A stretch of 5,530 nucleotides of DNA from JAIPEK01 sp041685935 (GTDB lineage: Bacteria; Desulfobacterota; Desulfobacteria; Desulfobacterales; Desulfobacteraceae): assembly GCA_041685935.1 (NCBI GenBank), contig JAWLES010000164.1:1-5530 (forward strand), given 5' to 3'. The translations under genes were made by a program, and so were the position numbers. Numbering within the stretch: position 1 is the stretch's first letter; each line of letters opens with the position of its first letter. This document shows positions 5,133 through 5,530 of this stretch, piece after piece. The notes under the pieces are model-generated. The model ran no database searches. It saw only the letters and a list, made by a program, of their open reading frames with translations, and had not been told where the DNA came from.

Positions 5133-5530
5133 ATGCCGAATGAGAATTCACACACGGCGCATTCGTTCAGCCTTCTGTTCATCACTGATCAGGAGAGTGA
5201 ACAAAGCAGCCGGGAAACTTTCATGAGACTGAACCGGGATGAACATCTGGAAGCGGAAAAGATCTCAGGTCCTTTCGAGCTTGATGACGGCCCGTCTCCC
5301 TCCTCCTTTGATGCGGTTATTGTGAGCTTCGGTGACAAGGTTTCCGAAGATGCGGAAAAGATTAAATCGAGAATAAACTGTCTGCAGGCGGATGGAGAAC
5401 GTATGGTCCTGGCGTTGCTTCCTGCGGCTGCAGACGCTGAAATCAAATCTGCGGTTCTGGAATCGGGCTTTGATGACTGCATTGTCAATCCGGTTTCTCC
5501 CGTTGAAGTGAAAAATAAGCTTGCCTTTTT
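5133..5530 (+). CDS. Pseudo-receiver domain protein, N-terminal part (partial, runs off the window)
   Basis: An open frame runs from ATG 5133 through the window end (132 codons seen) with no stop. Its pattern resembles a response-regulator receiver domain: a beta-1-like SLLFITDQES (13-22), a beta-3-like FDAVIVSFGD (59-68), a beta-4-like MVLALLP (91-97), and GFDDCIVNPVSPVEVKNKL (111-129), which parallels the canonical GADDYLTKPF ending. Key phosphotransfer residues are changed. Ser65 stands where the phosphorylated Asp should be, Leu96/Pro97 where Thr/Ser is expected, and Asn118 in place of the Lys before Pro. Asp19 and Glu21 keep part of the acidic pocket. It is probably a phosphorylation-independent receiver that heads a longer protein, whose output domain lies beyond the window. 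The ATG lies 7 nt after the HD gene stop, with only a weak GGGA ribosome binding site, suggesting translational coupling. A leftward frame overlapping this region is judged a shadow. Confidence 0.72.
   Translation, partial: MPNENSHTAHSFSLLFITDQESEQSSRETFMRLNRDEHLEAEKISGPFELDDGPSPSSFDAVIVSFGDKVSEDAEKIKSRINCLQADGERMVLALLPAAADAEIKSAVLESGFDDCIVNPVSPVEVKNKLAF

Noticed and set aside
5189..5488. Leftward 99-codon open frame at the right end
   Set aside because: Its composition is Ser-rich and unstructured. The rightward frame from 5133 gives a receiver-like fold pattern and follows the HD gene closely, so it is the better call.

Overview
The window reads as ordinary chromosomal DNA of a Gram-negative anaerobe, most likely a sulfate-reducing Desulfobacterota (deltaproteobacterial) lineage such as Desulfobacterales. 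This is inferred from the small acidic 2[4Fe-4S] ferredoxin, the medium GC content with AT-rich intergenic gaps, the GspE/PilB-type ATPase, and a LysM envelope protein with a signal peptide. No sequence search was possible, so the taxon is an inference. I see no CRISPR array, tRNA, rRNA, insertion sequence or prophage gene.

Layout, left to right. Bases 1-242 hold the 3' end of a cysteinyl-tRNA synthetase gene (cysS). After 15 nt comes a 318-residue protein that I cannot assign (258-1214), probably in the same transcript. A 108-nt gap follows with an 11-bp inverted repeat and a 9-bp direct repeat. It leads into a 62-residue dicluster ferredoxin gene (1323-1511), which is closed by a strong intrinsic terminator (1536-1576). 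Next is a 601-residue GspE/PulE/PilB-family secretion or pilus assembly ATPase (1618-3423).

The ATPase gene converges, with only 17 nt between stop codons, on a leftward gene for an exported LysM protein of 338 residues (4457-3441). That protein appears to carry two copies of a C-terminal domain. The LysM gene and the rightward genes share a short AT-rich region in which two sigma-70-like promoters overlap face to face (4494-4530). Rightward from there lie an HD-domain phosphohydrolase of the YfbR/HDDC2 type (4571-5125) and, 7 nt later, a gene cut by the window end (5133-5530). Its N-terminus looks like a response-regulator receiver domain that has lost the phosphorylatable Asp.

The genes do not form one evident pathway: translation (cysS), electron transfer (ferredoxin), envelope or secretion (ATPase, LysM protein) and nucleotide or signal handling (HD protein, pseudo-receiver). 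I found no strong case for a new multi-gene system. The points most worth a second look are the unassigned protein downstream of cysS, the repeat structure before the ferredoxin gene, the overlapping promoters and the pseudo-receiver.
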